Assembly: GCA_910585655.1 (NCBI GenBank)
Contig: CAJUFW010000102.1
Coordinates: 4,446 to 11,160 of the forward strand
Source of the DNA: an uncultured Lachnospiraceae bacterium
Lineage (GTDB): Bacteria; Bacillota_A; Clostridia; Lachnospirales; Lachnospiraceae
Length of the DNA stretch: 6,715 nucleotides
Direction of reading: 5' to 3'
How positions within the stretch are numbered: the first letter of the stretch is position 1; each line of letters starts with the position of its first letter. The notes under the pieces were generated by a model. That model searched no databases. It saw nothing but the letters and a program-made list of their open reading frames with translations, and was not told the origin of the DNA. Both the position numbers and the translations under genes were made by a program. Of the stretch, positions 5,920-6,715 are shown piece by piece.

Positions 5920-5958
5920 AGTAACTCTCCTTTCTCTGCTCAGCTTTTCACAGTAACT
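5914..5958 (-). repeat. 13-bp direct repeat at the rrf2-vanZ junction
   Basis: TTTCACAGTAACT (plus strand) occurs at 5914-5926 and again at 5946-5958, offset by 32 bases. On the coding (minus) strand each copy reads AGTTACTGTGAAA. In the upstream copy it holds the end and TGA stop of the Rrf2 gene; in the downstream copy it holds the GTG start of vanZ. In the first copy GTG and TGA overlap, the GTGA arrangement often used in coupled genes. Confidence 0.7.
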
Positions 5959-6376
5959 GTTCTGTGTCCTGCTTTACATCCGCCAGGGTAATCGAAGCCA
6001 GCTCCTGTTCCATTGCTGTCTGTACCTGAGTAAGTTTGTCGTCTAATATACGATGAATGTTTTTTCCGACCGGGCAATTCGGGTTTGGATTTTCATGGAA
6101 ATGGAACAAATCGCCATGCCCAATACATTCGACGGCATGGTAGACATCTAAAAACGTAATTTCCTTTAATGGCTTTGTGATCGTAGTGCCGCCCGTGCCG
6201 CGTGCTACTTCAATCAGACCGGCTCCCTTGAGCTGACCTAAAAGTTTGCGGATAATCACAGGATTGACGTTGGTGCTTTCAGCCAGAAAATCACTGGTTA
6301 TTTTATGATCTTTGCCGAAGACTTCTATACAGGCAAAGATATGAAGTGCTAAGGTAAAACGGCTGGAAATCTGCAT
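5948..6376 (-). CDS. Rrf2-family transcriptional regulator (YwnA-like)
   Basis: This 142-residue DNA-binding protein begins MQISSRFTLALHIFACIEVF, followed by the winged helix-turn-helix ITSDFLAESTNVNPVIIRKLLGQLKGAGLIEVARGTGG (about 26-63). The C-terminal signature ECIGHGDLFHFHENPNPNCPVGKNIHRILDD (83-113) matches the YwnA-like branch of Rrf2. It has Cys84 and Cys101 in this region but not the three-cysteine set that binds an Fe-S cluster in IscR and NsrR, so the sensing mechanism is probably different. The ATG at 6376 is chosen because AAAGGTGG (6393-6386) lies eight bases upstream; a GTG at 6388 is in frame but lies inside that ribosome binding site. The gene precedes vanZ on the same strand and is likely autoregulated, as is common in the family. 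Confidence 0.92.
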   Translation of the reverse strand: MQISSRFTLALHIFACIEVFGKDHKITSDFLAESTNVNPVIIRKLLGQLKGAGLIEVARGTGGTTITKPLKEITFLDVYHAVECIGHGDLFHFHENPNPNCPVGKNIHRILDDKLTQVQTAMEQELASITLADVKQDTEQLL

Positions 6377-6399
6377 GGAATCTACCACCTTTCGCGTTT

Positions 6400-6428
6400 A
6401 TTGTACTGGATTTGGGGGATGGTGTCAA
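6400..6428 (-). promoter_or_regulatory. Sigma-A-type promoter of the rrf2-vanZ operon
   Basis: On the minus strand TTGACA (6428-6423) and TACAAT (6405-6400) are separated by exactly 17 bases. Transcription should begin near 6393, leaving a leader of only about 17 nt that starts at the ribosome binding site. GGATT and AATCC flank the spacer region as a short inverted repeat, a possible operator for the Rrf2 protein, though this is unproven. Confidence 0.8.
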
Positions 6429-6463
6429 TCCTCAATCAGATAGATACAAAGCTTGAAATAACA

Positions 6464-6513
6464 GAAAAAATAAGGAGATAAAAAAGTGTACTTTTTTATC
6501 TCCTTATTTTTTC
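6464..6513. terminator. Long perfect hairpin (24-bp arms), terminator-like on both strands
   Basis: Bases 6464-6487 are the exact reverse complement of 6490-6513, with only GT between. The stem is AT-rich with a core AAGGAGAT/ATCTCCTT and ends in A6/T6, so it looks like a bidirectional intrinsic terminator. The AAGGAGAT core followed by A's and GTG mimics a translation start on the plus strand, but the resulting frame is only 15 codons. It may end a minus-strand gene lying beyond the right edge. Its position at the predicted start of another promoter is unusual. Confidence 0.65.
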
Positions 6514-6704
6514 CAGGAAACAGTATAGCATAAAAAAAAGAATTTTGCAATCCTCATTTTGAAAAATTTAGTAAAACAAGCCGTTGTTTACGCAGATATA
6601 TCACGTTTTTACTGATTTTTCAAGCAAGATTTTTGGTTTTCCAGAAAAAAGATTCAGGAATACTTTTAAAGGTGGGGAAAAGTAACAAAAAAGTACACTT
6701 TTTT
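6480..6704. repeat. Non-coding region bounded by 18-bp inverted repeats (possible small dispersed or MITE-like repeat)
   Basis: AAAAAAGTGTACTTTTTT at 6480-6497 and its exact reverse complement AAAAAAGTACACTTTTTT at 6687-6704 enclose about 190 bases of AT-rich DNA. The left copy is the centre of the longer hairpin 6464-6513. The intervening DNA contains no convincing gene: a plus-strand frame is open from 6534 to the edge but has no ATG, and minus-strand frames are short. Such structure fits a miniature inverted-repeat element, a pair of palindromic protein-binding sites, or terminator debris. There is no visible target-site duplication, and one window cannot show whether the unit is repeated elsewhere. 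The rest of 6389-6715 holds only the promoters described separately. Confidence 0.45.
6522..6550 (-). promoter_or_regulatory. Second minus-strand promoter within the repeat-like region
   Basis: On the minus strand TTGCAA (6550-6545) and TATACT (6527-6522) are 17 bases apart, a good sigma-A match. The predicted start near 6514 falls at the base of the 24-bp hairpin at 6464-6513, so any RNA would begin with that hairpin. It could add transcription into rrf2 if the hairpin is read through, or make only a very short terminated RNA. Confidence 0.55.
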
Positions 6705-6715
6705 GCATTTTTCAG

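Noticed and set aside
6604..6707. Minus-strand mini-ORF starting MQKSVLFCYF from the ATG near 6707
   Set aside because: It is short, lacks a visible ribosome binding site, and its start overlaps the 18-bp repeat; low-complexity AT-rich DNA explains it.
6534..6715. Plus-strand frame open to the window edge
   Set aside because: There is no ATG in the frame and no ribosome binding site, and it runs through poly-A/poly-T tracts and one of the inverted repeats. It looks like translated repeat DNA.
1..6715. CRISPR arrays, tRNA or rRNA genes
   Set aside because: No regularly spaced repeats and no tRNA cloverleaf or rRNA-like sequence were seen on either strand.

Overview
The window looks like chromosomal DNA of a low-to-mid GC Gram-positive anaerobe, most likely a clostridial gut bacterium (Lachnospiraceae-like). 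This rests on strong AGGAGG-type ribosome binding sites, GTG and TTG starts, A-tract/T-tract terminators, sigma-A-type promoters, and the protein families present (DUF454, YwnA-type Rrf2, VanZ-like, AraC-GyrI). Genus or species cannot be assigned from the sequence alone.

Layout, left to right. Positions 1-78 hold the last codons of an unidentified gene. It is followed 20 nt later by a DUF454/YbaN-type small membrane protein (99-494). A short intergenic region with a -10-like TATAAT and a 9-bp inverted repeat leads into a nitrilase-superfamily amidohydrolase (630-1511). A Lys/Glu-rich unknown protein with a doubtful start codon follows (to 1854), then a 176-nt spacer with a long imperfect hairpin. 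Next comes a tight rightward cluster: transglutaminase-like cysteine protein (2031-2963, TTG start), AraC-type regulator fused to a GyrI-like ligand-binding domain (3015-3881), a coding frame that has no usable start codon and looks frameshifted (3903-4250), an acidic unknown protein (4258-4662) and a P-loop kinase-like protein (4689-5204). A clear hairpin terminator ends the rightward block at 5204-5228. I saw no convincing terminator between 495 and 5204, so much of this block may be co-transcribed.

The right part is on the minus strand: an Rrf2-family regulator (5948-6376) followed by a VanZ-family membrane protein (5398-5919). They form a two-gene operon with a textbook promoter (TTGACA-17-TACAAT). 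A tiny ORF with an excellent Shine-Dalgarno sequence and a possible promoter of its own lies beyond vanZ, before the shared terminator. The last 327 bases contain no convincing gene. They hold a near-perfect 24-bp hairpin, a second minus-strand promoter whose predicted start coincides with the base of that hairpin, and an 18-bp sequence repeated in inverted orientation at 6480-6497 and 6687-6704. This resembles a small non-coding mobile or dispersed repeat.

Most genes are ordinary members of known families. The points most worth a second look are the broken or unusually started gene at 3903-4250, the possible lost start codon near 1534, and the palindromic repeat and promoter at the right end.
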